From: Paenibacillus massiliensis 2301065 = DSM 16942
Lineage (GTDB): Bacteria; Bacillota; Bacilli; Paenibacillales; Paenibacillaceae
Length of the DNA: 64,000 nt
NCBI RefSeq assembly: GCF_000377505.1
Contig: NZ_KB898185.1
Span: 186,001-250,000, forward strand
Direction of reading: 5' to 3'
Positions 1 through 8,318 of this stretch are shown piece after piece. Numbering within the stretch: the stretch's first letter is position 1; each line of letters begins with the position of its first letter. A program made the translations under genes and the position numbers. Under the pieces are notes generated by a model. That model had not been told where the DNA came from. It searched no databases and worked only from the letters and a program-made list of their open reading frames with translations.

Positions 1-1
1 A

Positions 2-955
2 GGGCTTCCTCCCTCACGGCGCCACTTCATCACAACATCAGTGGAGCATGCCTCCATTCGCAGCCTGACTCAATACTTAACAGGAATAGGCTATGAGGTT
101 ACGATTGTGGAACCGGATCGGCGAGGACTGATTACACCTGAGGCTCTAATGTCTCATTTACGGGACAATACAGGGCTGGTATCCATTCAGCATGCCAATT
201 CAGAGACGGGCATAGTCCAGTGCCTGGCCGATCTCTCGTCTTTATTGAAGAAACGTGGAATTATACTGCATACAGATGCTGTACAGAGCTTCGGGAAAAT
301 ACCGATCAATGTGCAGGAGCTAGGTGTGGATGCACTCTCCATCTCCAGCCACAAAATATACGGACCCAAGGGAGTAGGCGCGGCTTATATTCGCCCAGGT
401 GTACAATGGAGACCAGTGTTTCCTGGTACGAATCACGAAGGTGGCTTTCGTCCAGGGACGGTCAATACACCGGGGATTACAGCATTTGTGGCTGCAGCCG
501 AAGCGTTAATGCCACATATCGAACAGCTAGGCAGGGGCTATGAGGAGCTACGCACCCTCTTCTTCCGTAAGGCACGTGAGCGTGGCCTTCCTCTACAGCC
601 TGTCGCTCATCCTGCCCACACAGAGCAGACTCCGCTCATGGTGACGTCTCCAATCCCCCTCGTTCCGCACATTACAGGGTTCTACTATTACGGATATGAA
701 GCGCAGTATGTTATGCTAGAATGTAACCGTAAAGGAATTTGTGTATCTACGGGAAGCGCCTGTGCATCAGGCTATCAGGAGCCTTCACCAAGCATTACAG
801 CTCTTGCAGGTCCTCCCGAGAATGCGCTTCACTTCCTGCGTATGTCCATGGGAAGAACAACTACGGCAGAAGACATTTATAGACTGCTGGATGTTCTGGA
901 GGATCTCACTAATAGACGTGGGAATAGATCAGAGAGGGGAAGTACAATTGACTGA
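2..955 (+). CDS. Cysteine desulfurase (NifS/IscS-like), 5' end outside window
   Basis: PLP-dependent class V aminotransferase that takes sulfur from cysteine. The frame is open from base 2 and already reads HFITTSVEHAS, the mid-protein substrate-binding segment of this family, so the GTG at 41 is not the true start and the N-terminal part lies upstream of the window. The PLP lysine is seen in SSHKIYGPKG and the sulfur-accepting cysteine in STGSACASG. The stop overlaps the start of niaR by 8 nt. In Bacillales a dedicated NifS-type enzyme sits beside the NAD-synthesis genes and matures the Fe-S cluster of quinolinate synthase NadA; the niaR neighbour suggests the same role here, by inference. 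Confidence 0.93.
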   Translation, partial: GLPPSRRHFITTSVEHASIRSLTQYLTGIGYEVTIVEPDRRGLITPEALMSHLRDNTGLVSIQHANSETGIVQCLADLSSLLKKRGIILHTDAVQSFGKIPINVQELGVDALSISSHKIYGPKGVGAAYIRPGVQWRPVFPGTNHEGGFRPGTVNTPGITAFVAAAEALMPHIEQLGRGYEELRTLFFRKARERGLPLQPVAHPAHTEQTPLMVTSPIPLVPHITGFYYYGYEAQYVMLECNRKGICVSTGSACASGYQEPSPSITALAGPPENALHFLRMSMGRTTTAEDIYRLLDVLEDLTNRRGNRSERGSTID

Positions 956-1718
956 AAATTCTGCACACAACGTGGAGCCACATGCAGCTAATCATAGCGT
1001 GAGAAACAACGCCAGAAATGCGAGCAGTATTACGAATCAAAGCGTAAATCAAAGTACGACTGAAATGATGAATCAAGCAACGGCTCAGAGCACACCAAGG
1101 GATGCTTTGAACAACACACCTCACTCTTCTGACCATGACACGACTGGTGCGGAATCCGGAGCTCCGGACAACACAGAGTTGACCCGGTTGACTGGGGCCG
1201 AAAGACGTGAGCAACTGCTACAATGGCTCAAGAAGGATTCTCCTCTGACCGGAAATGAGCTGGCTCAGCGGGCCTCCGTGTCCAGACAAGTGATTGTACA
1301 GGATATCTCCCTGCTGAAGGCAAGAAATGAACCCGTGATGGCGACGAGCCAAGGCTATATTTACATGGGACAGCCCGAGCTTACAGCACAGCGGTTCGAG
1401 CGTATTGTCGCTGTCCAGCATGGACCCGAGCGTACCGAGGAGGAGCTGAATCTGATTGTGGATCTAGGCGTCACTGTTCAGGATGTTATCGTTGAGCATC
1501 CAGTCTATGGTGAATTGGTCGCACCGATTCGAGTCAGTACGAGACAGCAGGTACAGGGCTTCCTTCGGAAAATCCGCTCCACGCAGGCAGCCTATCTATC
1601 CGAGTTGACTAATGGCATCCACCTGCATACGCTTTCAGCCACCGACCCGGTACTCATTGACGAAGCCTACACAGTGCTCCAGCAAGCAGGATTCCTCATA
1701 TCCGATACCGATGATTAG
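948..1718 (+). CDS. niaR: NiaR-family transcriptional repressor with long disordered N-terminal extension
   Basis: Niacin-responsive repressor of NAD synthesis and salvage genes. The TTG at 948 is chosen because it follows AGAGGGGA and overlaps the desulfurase stop, giving 256 residues. Residues about 84-130 form an HTH_11 winged helix (NELAQRASVSRQVIVQDI) and about 145-250 a 3H domain with its histidines (VEHPVYGEL, NGIHLHTL). Known family members are about 170-180 residues; the extra roughly 80 residues at the N-terminus are rich in Asn, Ser, Thr and Gln, look disordered and match nothing I recognise. A start further in is possible, but no better ribosome binding site is evident. Confidence 0.88.
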   Translation: MTENSAHNVEPHAANHSVRNNARNASSITNQSVNQSTTEMMNQATAQSTPRDALNNTPHSSDHDTTGAESGAPDNTELTRLTGAERREQLLQWLKKDSPLTGNELAQRASVSRQVIVQDISLLKARNEPVMATSQGYIYMGQPELTAQRFERIVAVQHGPERTEEELNLIVDLGVTVQDVIVEHPVYGELVAPIRVSTRQQVQGFLRKIRSTQAAYLSELTNGIHLHTLSATDPVLIDEAYTVLQQAGFLISDTDD

Positions 1719-1796
1719 CCCTTATAGGGACCCATGTGCAATTGGAACGTAACTAATACGTAACTAATATGTACTGATAAACATCTGACATGCATA

Positions 1797-1852
1797 ACAG
1801 CCCCGCATCGTAGGTATGCTCGCATTGAGCATCTACGTTCGCGGGGCTGTCG
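1797..1852. terminator. Bidirectional hairpin between convergent niaR and ferritin genes
   Basis: An inverted repeat pairs ACAGCCCCGC with GCGGGGCTGT and continues inward through TGCTC/GAGCA. It lies between two convergent genes, so it can end both transcripts, although neither side has a strong T tract. Just upstream, 1747-1768 is a two-copy tandem repeat of ACGTAACTAAT. Confidence 0.55.
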
Positions 1853-1882
1853 TCTGTACAATCCTTGGTATGGGAATGTAGT

Positions 1883-2386
1883 TTACTCGGCTGGTGGTGT
1901 GAAGGAGCGTGTCGCAAATTCAGCATCCAGCGCATAGAAAGCATTGCTGTCCTGCTCGATGCGCTTCAGCTTGGTGATGATGCCGTCGAACAGTGCTTCT
2001 TCCTCTACCTGCTCATCAATGAACCATTTCAGGAAATACATCGTAGCATGCTCTCGCTCATCAAGCGCCAAGTCAGCCAAATTATAGAATCGCTTGGTGT
2101 TCTGCTGCTCATGCGCATAGCCGTGCTCGAATACGTCCAGCATGGACTTGTATTCATTTTGCGGATCTGGCATGGAAGTCAGTGTCGCACGACGATTACG
2201 ATCATTCAAGAAGCGATACAGCTTCATTGCATGAAAGCGTTCTTCCTCTGCTTGTACCAAGAAGAAATTAGCAAACCCCTCCAGGCTTTCGCTGGAGCAG
2301 TAGGCTGCCATGGCCATATAGACATGAGCGGAATAGAATTCAAAATTCATTTGCTCATTCAGAGCTTCTGCGAGTCCTTCTCTCAT
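1883..2386 (-). CDS. Ferritin (FtnA-type iron storage protein)
   Basis: Non-haem ferritin of 167 residues that oxidises Fe(II) and stores it in a 24-mer cytosolic shell. The ATG at 2386 follows TTGAGGTGAT, which places the protein start at MREGLAEALNEQ and rejects the longer open frame. Ferroxidase-centre residues are visible: Glu in NFEFYSAHVY, the ExxH of EEERFHAMK, Glu in AHEQQN and the Gln/Glu cluster DEQVEEE. Length fits bacterial FtnA and there is no haem-binding Met typical of bacterioferritin. It appears to be a single gene; no Fur box was recognised directly upstream. Confidence 0.93.
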   Translation of the reverse strand: MREGLAEALNEQMNFEFYSAHVYMAMAAYCSSESLEGFANFFLVQAEEERFHAMKLYRFLNDRNRRATLTSMPDPQNEYKSMLDVFEHGYAHEQQNTKRFYNLADLALDEREHATMYFLKWFIDEQVEEEALFDGIITKLKRIEQDSNAFYALDAEFATRSFTPPAE

Positions 2387-2647
2387 AATTATCACCTCAA
2401 GTAGAATATGTAGTTCAGCATCCGGCATATGAAGGACAGCAGGCACGTAGCTCCACGGGCCTCAACCATATGTCAGCTGTGAGTAACCACATTGTACCAC
2501 AAGCGCTACTAGCCAGCTAGCATTCGACATCCACAGCAATTCGGGTGTATTTATGATACAATCACAGACGGTAGATCATGGTATAGCACGATCTTGTACA
2601 GAACAAATCATTAGGATTAGGGACATACCCCTAACGATGGAGGACAC

Positions 2648-3181
2648 ATGTTAACTTTTGCCGACAAAATTGAACTGCTGCAAACTTTTCCTGAGCTGAC
2701 ACGACGGGACGTCTCGCTGGGAAGAGTCAACTTCCACTATGAAGACAGCATTTATGAAAAAACGATCGTAGCTTATCACATTCATCCGAATGGAAACGGC
2801 TTTGTATATGCCGGTCAGTTGGGCGGCTATGACACGAATGATAAAGGTCTGGTGAATATTCGAGATTTTACTGCTGATGCGCTGAGACAGTTAATCGCAG
2901 CGTCCATAGCCTCACTCTCGGGCAAGCCGATTGCAGAGGGCAGCTTGTCCACGGAACTGAACGCATCTTCCGAGTCTCGTACAGGAGCGGACGAGCTGAC
3001 AGCACAAGAAAGCAATGAGAATGTCGAGATCTGGATGGACGACGAGGGTCATACCTTAACACTGACCTGTGAGGATGGGCTGTGGTTGATCCAGGCAGGA
3101 CTTCAACTGGAGATGGCAGCAGAATCCCGAGAAGAAGCCGAGGAATATTTGCAGGAGGAAGGCTTCTCACCAAAACGCTAG
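2648..3181 (+). CDS. Conserved hypothetical protein, 177 aa
   Basis: The ATG at 2648 follows GATGGAGGACAC, a good ribosome binding site. The first 85 residues look like a compact alpha/beta domain (FADKIELLQTFPELTRRDVS, then VAYHIHPNGNGFVYAG), followed by a Ser/Glu-rich linker and an acidic helical tail ending in EEAEEYLQEEGF. No catalytic motif, signal peptide or membrane segment is seen. I do not recognise the family. It stands alone, with a strong terminator after it, in the opposite direction to the next gene. Confidence 0.75.
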   Translation: MLTFADKIELLQTFPELTRRDVSLGRVNFHYEDSIYEKTIVAYHIHPNGNGFVYAGQLGGYDTNDKGLVNIRDFTADALRQLIAASIASLSGKPIAEGSLSTELNASSESRTGADELTAQESNENVEIWMDDEGHTLTLTCEDGLWLIQAGLQLEMAAESREEAEEYLQEEGFSPKR

Positions 3182-3293
3182 ACTGAAGCTGAGCCTACAT
3201 ATGATTTTTGATCGCTAATACACTGGGTGATGGATAGTGATCGCTGGAACACTGCGTTAACCCCATATCTTGTACAGAATATCTTGTACAGAC

Positions 3294-3349
3294 CAAAAAA
3301 CCCCCTTGCCAGGCTCTGCAACGAGCAGTTGTCTGGACAGGGGATTTTT
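3294..3349. terminator. Bidirectional rho-independent terminator
   Basis: CCCCTTGCCAG pairs with CTGGACAGGGG and an inner CTGC/GCAG extends the stem. A T run follows on the plus strand (ATTTTTG) and an A run precedes it (AAAAAA), which is a T run on the minus strand. It sits between two convergent genes and can serve both. Confidence 0.85.
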
Positions 3350-3385
3350 GTGATAGGCGGCATTGTCGCCAAAAATGCTGCTGCC

Positions 3386-4240
3386 CTACGCTTTCGCAGC
3401 CAACCGTACCCGCTCCCGAATCTCATCAATATATGCTTTGGATGCAGCCATTCGGCCCGGATTCGCTTCTTCCATGATGATATAAGCCTCCGGCTTGTAC
3501 TGATGCAGCAGCTCCAGATACAGCTCATAATTCATGCTGCCCAGCCCTGCAGCAACCGTCTCGATTCCCTGCTCGCCAGCGGCCTTATCCGTGAGAATGC
3601 GATCCTTCGCATGACCAGCGACTATGCGGTCACCCAGCAGGTCGAAGGCTTCACGAATCACATCATCCTGCCTGCTCATATTGTCAGCGGTCAGCAGATT
3701 ACCTGGGTCGATGACGACCCCGATCTGGGAGGTAGGGACCTCCTGCAGCAGTTGATGTAATTCCTTCGCTGTACCGACCAGATGATCGTTAGCTGCCTCA
3801 ATCCCGACGATTACTCCCCAGCGCTCGGCTTCCTCAACCAGTTCCTCCACCGTTGCCTTCAACACCTTCCAGTCCTCATCCCTGTCGTCTCCAGCCGTGG
3901 GTTTGCCTGTCTCAAATGCAACAATAGGTGCCCCCAGCATAGGGGCATAACGGATGAGCTCCTTACAGCGCTCAATATTCTCACGAAGTGCTTCCCGATC
4001 TCTCTGAAAAAAATGAAGATAACAGCCCAAAATGGATATGCGGACTCCTTCCTTCTGAAATGCATCCGCCATAGATAATGCCAGTCCTGGGCTGAACTTG
4101 CCAGGCTTACTGAAATCCACATCGTTCACGGCTTTCCAGAGCGCTAGCTGAATATGAGTAAAGCCTGCTCCCCCAACTCTCGCTGCCAATTCCCGATACG
4201 AATGTGTTCCGAATAAATGCGCAAGTACTCCGACTGTCAT
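3386..4240 (-). CDS. Sugar phosphate isomerase/epimerase (xylose isomerase-like TIM barrel)
   Basis: AP-endonuclease-2/xylose-isomerase-like TIM barrel of about 284 residues. Metal-binding strands are visible: IVAFETG, GIEAANDH, GVVIDPGNLL, AGHAKDR and the late acidic strand YIIMEEANPG. Such proteins isomerise or epimerise sugars, inositol derivatives or ketoacids in the cytosol. Two ATGs lie 6 nt apart; the second at 4240 is 8-9 nt from AGAGGA, while the first at 4246 nearly touches it, so the second is preferred. The gene is monocistronic and divergent from the arabinofuranosidase operon; a role in pentose use is possible but not shown. Confidence 0.85.
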   Translation of the reverse strand: MTVGVLAHLFGTHSYRELAARVGGAGFTHIQLALWKAVNDVDFSKPGKFSPGLALSMADAFQKEGVRISILGCYLHFFQRDREALRENIERCKELIRYAPMLGAPIVAFETGKPTAGDDRDEDWKVLKATVEELVEEAERWGVIVGIEAANDHLVGTAKELHQLLQEVPTSQIGVVIDPGNLLTADNMSRQDDVIREAFDLLGDRIVAGHAKDRILTDKAAGEQGIETVAAGLGSMNYELYLELLHQYKPEAYIIMEEANPGRMAASKAYIDEIRERVRLAAKA

Positions 4241-4575
4241 GCTCATCTTCCTCTCTCATTTTTCATAGTGAACAGTCAACTTCCTGAAGCTCGCTTAGGC
4301 AGCCTCTCTTAGTAGAAGACATAGTACTGCTTATAGGCTGCAATAGCCTCATGTCACCGCAAGGGCTTTGCCAGCAATAACAATACTTTGACCGAAAGGC
4401 TCCACAGCAAATGGTGCTTAATACATTACCGCCAATATGCGCTCTGCTGCAGACCTATCCCTAAAGTAACCTATAATTCCTGGTGAGGGTGAAGCCTGCG
4501 CGGTAAAGGACGGTTTTGTGATCAAAAAGAGCGGATAAATGATGATATTCGGGCCGTAAATCACCAAATTCCACA

Positions 4576-4604
4576 TTGCAAAACGGCAAGGGAGTGATTA
4601 TGAT
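4576..4604 (+). promoter_or_regulatory. Predicted sigma-A promoter of the abfA operon
   Basis: TTGCAA, exactly 17 nt, then TATGAT. This is the best sigma-A match in the 595-nt space 4241-4835 and implies a leader of about 225 nt before abfA. The rest of the space holds no gene I can support. I see no riboswitch fold I can name, and only AT-rich sequence between 4605 and 4740. Confidence 0.6.
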
Positions 4605-4835
4605 AAGAGCATAGTTTATACAAATATTATTAACGTAATGATTTTGTTACCCAAATAATCTATGCTACCAACGAACTGCATTAATGAACGGTATCAACGA
4701 ATTAACTCATTTAATTACATTATCGCCTCTCTTATCAACCTGCCACTCGCCACTTCCTGTAACCGTTTTCTACTTTATTATGGAATACTTGTCCACCACA
4801 ATCAAGAAGTCGTTAATCAAAGGAGCTGCTGAAGG

Positions 4836-6326
4836 ATGAACAAGCTAATTGTAAATGCTGACATTACCAAGGGAATCATTGATCGTAATCTGTATGGACA
4901 TTTCGCTGAGCACTTGGGACGCTGCATCTACGAAGGGATCTGGGTAGGTCACGACTCACCAATTCCTAATGTAGATGGGATGCGTACCGATGTCATTGAG
5001 GCACTACGTGCCCTTGACATTCCAGTGCTGCGCTGGCCCGGTGGATGCTTCGCTGATGCGTACCTGTGGAAGGACGGAATCGGCCCTTATGAGCAACGCA
5101 AGCGGATGATCAACATTCATTGGGGCGGAGTCGTGGAGAATAATCATTTCGGCACGCATGAATTTCTTCAATTCTGCGAGTTGATTGGTGCCGAGCCTTA
5201 TATTGCCGGGAATGTGGGCAGCGGGACGGTACGCGAGATGGCCGAATGGGTGGAGTATATGACATTCGATGGGGAATCCCCGATGACGGATTGGCGCAAG
5301 GCGAATGGTCGTGAGGAGCCATGGAAGCTGAAATATTTCGGAGTTGGTAATGAGAACTGGGGCTGCGGTGGCAATATGCGACCGGAATATTATGCAGACT
5401 TGTATCGTCACTATGCTTCCTACGTCAGAGATTATGGACCTGAGAAAGTCTATAAAATTGCTTGTGGTCCTAACTCGGATAATTATGAGTGGACCGATGT
5501 GCTCATGCGTCAGGCCGGAACGATGTTCGATGGGCTTAGCCTGCACTACTATACTCTTCCGACCAATAGCTGGGTAGGCTCCAAGGGCTCCTCCACCGAG
5601 TTTGACGAGCACATGTGGTTCAAGACGCTCAAGAACACCCTCTACATGGAAGAGCTGATCGTACGACATGATGCGGTGATGAGCAAATATGACCCCGAGA
5701 AGCGTGTGGCCTTGATCGTTGACGAATGGGGGACCTGGTATGACGTGGAGCCAGGCACGAATCCAGGCTTCCTGTACCAGCAGAACACTCAGCGTGATGC
5801 GCTCGTAGCAGCGATTAACCTGAACATTTTCCACCAGCATAATGATCGTGTGAAAATGGCCAACATCGCCCAGCTCGTCAATGTGTTGCAGGCTGTCATC
5901 CTCACCGAGGGCGGACGTATGCTGCTAACGCCAACATATCATATTCTTCATATGTACAAGGTTCACCAAGACGCAGAGCGTCTCGATACGGTGCTGGAAT
6001 CCTCCGCCTATGAGATGGAGGGCGAATCCATTGATCAGATTAGTGCATCAGCCTCCAGAGATGCGGAGGGTCGCATCCACCTGTCACTATGCAATCTGCA
6101 CCATGCCGATGCTACAGAGCTGCGCTGTGATCTGCGAGGAAGCACTGCCAGCATCATCGGTGGAACGATCGTTCAGGCTGATACCCTGCAGGCACACAAC
6201 ACGTTCACTGAGCCCGAGCGAGTCACACCTGCCGAATTCACCGCCTTCCGTCGTGAGGAGGATCAATGGGTCATTACGCTACCAGCCGCCTCCGTCGTCA
6301 CCCTCCGTCTTCAGGAGCAGGGGTAA
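4836..6326 (+). CDS. abfA: Alpha-N-arabinofuranosidase, GH51
   Basis: Exo-enzyme that removes alpha-L-arabinofuranosyl groups from arabinan, arabinoxylan or arabino-oligosaccharides; 496 residues, no signal peptide, so cytosolic and acting on imported oligosaccharides. The N-terminus [20 protein letters not shown] is the GH51 signature. The acid/base Glu is in [12 protein letters not shown] (residue about 174) and the nucleophile Glu in [10 protein letters not shown] (about 293), inside a TIM barrel followed by a C-terminal beta domain. AAAGGAG precedes the ATG. The next gene starts 3 nt after the stop, so the two are co-transcribed with the GH27 gene. Confidence 0.96.
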   Translation: MNKLIVNADITKGIIDRNLYGHFAEHLGRCIYEGIWVGHDSPIPNVDGMRTDVIEALRALDIPVLRWPGGCFADAYLWKDGIGPYEQRKRMINIHWGGVVENNHFGTHEFLQFCELIGAEPYIAGNVGSGTVREMAEWVEYMTFDGESPMTDWRKANGREEPWKLKYFGVGNENWGCGGNMRPEYYADLYRHYASYVRDYGPEKVYKIACGPNSDNYEWTDVLMRQAGTMFDGLSLHYYTLPTNSWVGSKGSSTEFDEHMWFKTLKNTLYMEELIVRHDAVMSKYDPEKRVALIVDEWGTWYDVEPGTNPGFLYQQNTQRDALVAAINLNIFHQHNDRVKMANIAQLVNVLQAVILTEGGRMLLTPTYHILHMYKVHQDAERLDTVLESSAYEMEGESIDQISASASRDAEGRIHLSLCNLHHADATELRCDLRGSTASIIGGTIVQADTLQAHNTFTEPERVTPAEFTAFRREEDQWVITLPAASVVTLRLQEQG

Positions 6327-6329
6327 AAT

Positions 6330-6611
6330 ATGAGCACACGCCATCCGAATACCGATGTATCCACCATTTGCAAGGGATGCACTGCCAGCGTGCATCTCTC
6401 CGCAGAGGACATTGAGACTCTCTTTGGCAAGATGAACGTCAAGGAGGTCAAGGTAGTAGATGAGAGCCAGTATGAACAGCGCATGCAGGCCTGCCAGGGC
6501 TGCGAGGCCTTTCAATTCGGTACCACCTGCCGTTGGTGTGGCTGCCTGATGCATATTAAGGCAAAGCTTCAGGCTGCCTATTGTCCGGCACCGGATGGAA
6601 GTCGCTGGTAG
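6330..6611 (+). CDS. Small Cys-rich zinc-ribbon-like protein (DUF6171-like)
   Basis: A 93-residue protein with CKGC near residue 14, CQGC near 52 and CRWCGC near 65, and a final CP near 84, a layout of Cys pairs that would bind one or two zinc ions. It resembles what I recall of DUF6171, a small family without known function; this assignment is from memory of pattern only. It starts 3 nt after abfA and is followed 43 nt later by the GH27 gene, so it is embedded in the arabinan operon. It has no signal peptide and no enzyme motif. Confidence 0.8.
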   Translation: MSTRHPNTDVSTICKGCTASVHLSAEDIETLFGKMNVKEVKVVDESQYEQRMQACQGCEAFQFGTTCRWCGCLMHIKAKLQAAYCPAPDGSRW

Positions 6612-6654
6612 GCATAAATATATTCAAATTGACCGTTAAAGGAGACTCGACCTC

Positions 6655-7944
6655 ATGACGCATCAACAAGTCGCCCTGGTACCACCGCTGGGCTGGAACA
6701 GTTGGGATTGCTATGGTGCAGCCGTTACGGAAGCAGAAGTGCGAGCCAATGCCGAATATATGGCTGATCAGCTCAAGGAGTACGGCTGGAAGTATGTCGT
6801 TGTAGATATCCAATGGTACGAGCCCGGAGCCGTATCCTCTGCTTATCGCCCATTCGTACCACTTGAGATGGATGCTTATTCCCGCCTCATGCCAGCAGAG
6901 AATCGTTTTCCCTCTGCGGCGGGTGGTGCCGGCTTCGCTCCTCTCGCTGATTACATCCATAGTCTGGGTCTCAAATTCGGAATTCATATTATGCGTGGCA
7001 TTCCGAGACAGGCCGCGCACGCCGCAACACCAATCCTTGGCACCACCGCTACCGCGAGGGATATCGCGCATACCAACTCCATCTGTCCATGGAATACCGA
7101 CATGTATGGGGTAAATGCCGACAAGGATGGAGCGCAGGCGTATTACAACTCTTTGTTCGAGCTCTATGCATCATGGGGTGTCGACTTTGTCAAGGTTGAC
7201 GATATTGCTGCCTCCAAGCTATACGACACCCATCTGTCAGAGATTGAGCTCATCCGCAAAGCAATTGACCAGTGCGGGCGACCTATGGTGCTGAGCTTGT
7301 CTCCCGGTCCTGCGCCGATACAGTATGCCGAAGCGCTGGCAGCTCATGCGAATATGTGGCGGCTCACCGATGATTTCTGGGACCAATGGCCGCAACTGCT
7401 GGATATGTTCGATCGTTGCGAGACGTGGCAAGGAATCTCTGGCGATGGGGCATGGCCTGACTGTGACATGCTGCCACTCGGACATATTGGTATCCGCTCC
7501 GTGGATGGCGGCGGGTCAGACCGCTGGACCCGATTTACCCGTGACGAGCAATTGACGATGATGACGCTATGGGGCATCTTCCGCTCTCCCCTCTTCTTCG
7601 GAGGTGAGCTGCGGGACAATGACGATTGGACCTTGGCGCTACTGACGAACCGTGAGATGCTTCAGATGCACAGCACAAGCAGCAATGCACGCCTGATCCG
7701 GCGTGATCAGCATGAAGTCATATGGGGAGCTGACGGGGCAGAGGGCGAGAGCTATGCCGCTCTGTTCAACATAGGTGAGCTGGAGCAGCACATCTCTGTC
7801 ACAGCAGAACAACTGGGCCTCTCTGGATTCTGCCAAGCACGGGAGCTATGGTCAGGACAGTCGCTAGAGGCTGGCGCGGATGGCTCTTACACGCTGCGAG
7901 TGCCTTCACATGGAGCTGTGTTGATCCGCTTCGACTCTAATTGA
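6655..7944 (+). CDS. GH27 family glycosidase with altered substrate-binding motif
   Basis: Retaining glycosidase of 429 residues in the alpha-galactosidase/beta-L-arabinopyranosidase family. It opens with PPLGWNSWDCYG, the nucleophile Asp is in VDFVKVDDIA (about residue 182) and the acid/base Asp in WRLTDDFWDQW (about 240); a beta-sandwich tail follows. In alpha-galactosidases the strand after GYxY reads DDCW or DDGW, the two Asp holding galactose O4 and O6; here it is VVDIQWYEP, so the second Asp is Ile. Activity on plain galactosides is therefore doubtful, and an arabinopyranoside or related substrate fits the operon better. GGAGACTCGACCTC precedes the ATG. No signal peptide. Confidence 0.88.
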   Translation: MTHQQVALVPPLGWNSWDCYGAAVTEAEVRANAEYMADQLKEYGWKYVVVDIQWYEPGAVSSAYRPFVPLEMDAYSRLMPAENRFPSAAGGAGFAPLADYIHSLGLKFGIHIMRGIPRQAAHAATPILGTTATARDIAHTNSICPWNTDMYGVNADKDGAQAYYNSLFELYASWGVDFVKVDDIAASKLYDTHLSEIELIRKAIDQCGRPMVLSLSPGPAPIQYAEALAAHANMWRLTDDFWDQWPQLLDMFDRCETWQGISGDGAWPDCDMLPLGHIGIRSVDGGGSDRWTRFTRDEQLTMMTLWGIFRSPLFFGGELRDNDDWTLALLTNREMLQMHSTSSNARLIRRDQHEVIWGADGAEGESYAALFNIGELEQHISVTAEQLGLSGFCQARELWSGQSLEAGADGSYTLRVPSHGAVLIRFDSN

Positions 7945-7989
7945 TGATTTTACGTAGTGCGCTGACTATGTCTTGTCTAAATTAACACG

Positions 7990-8029
7990 GAAGTCCGATG
8001 CCCACTTCATGAGGGTCATCGGACTTTTC
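7990..8029 (+). terminator. Rho-independent terminator after the arabinan operon
   Basis: AAGTCCGATG pairs with CATCGGACTT followed by TTCT, 46 nt after the GH27 stop. It closes the abfA operon. Confidence 0.8.
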
Positions 8030-8056
8030 TACGTATTTCGTACCATATTATTCTTA

Positions 8057-8126
8057 CCATGTTATCCATACTATGTTATTAGTTCTATGTTATTAGTACT
8101 ATGTTATTAGTACTATGTTATTCGTT
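8057..8126. repeat. 14-bp tandem repeat, five units
   Basis: Five head-to-tail units close to CTATGTTATTAGTA; the two in the middle are identical and the outer ones diverge. The array lies in the space between two convergent genes (7945-8318), after the terminator. No coding or regulatory role is apparent. Confidence 0.85.
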
Positions 8127-8201
8127 ACCATGAAAGGAAGTTAAAACTTCTACTCTTTTCCATGAAGATAGCTAATAGGAACGGCGAGCCTATAAGGGGT
8201 A

Positions 8202-8249
8202 CTTCACTTCTTTAGGGCTTCACTTCTTTAGGGCTTCACCTCTTTAGGG
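8202..8249. repeat. 16-bp tandem repeat, three units
   Basis: Three units of CTTCACTTCTTTAGGG, the last with one change, lie 75 nt after the 14-bp array. Two unrelated minisatellites in one convergent intergenic space suggest slippage in unconstrained DNA. Nothing else is seen in 8127-8318. Confidence 0.85.
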
Positions 8250-8318
8250 CTTGCCTGATTTCAGCTAACAGCAACTATTCCTACACCATTCAGCTTGAAA
8301 TCAGATTTGGTTCATGCT

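Noticed and set aside
41..955. GTG at 41 as the start of the cysteine desulfurase
   Set aside because: The frame is open upstream and encodes conserved family sequence; the gene is cut by the window edge.
1865..2404. Plus-strand frame of 179 codons opposite ferritin
   Set aside because: It is the antisense shadow of the ferritin gene, whose motifs and ribosome binding site are clear.
4605..4835. Riboswitch in the long abfA leader
   Set aside because: The leader is long enough, but no aptamer core I know could be matched and there is no terminator-antiterminator pair.
5004..5840. Minus-strand frame of 278 codons inside abfA
   Set aside because: Antisense shadow of a GH51 gene with all catalytic motifs on the plus strand.
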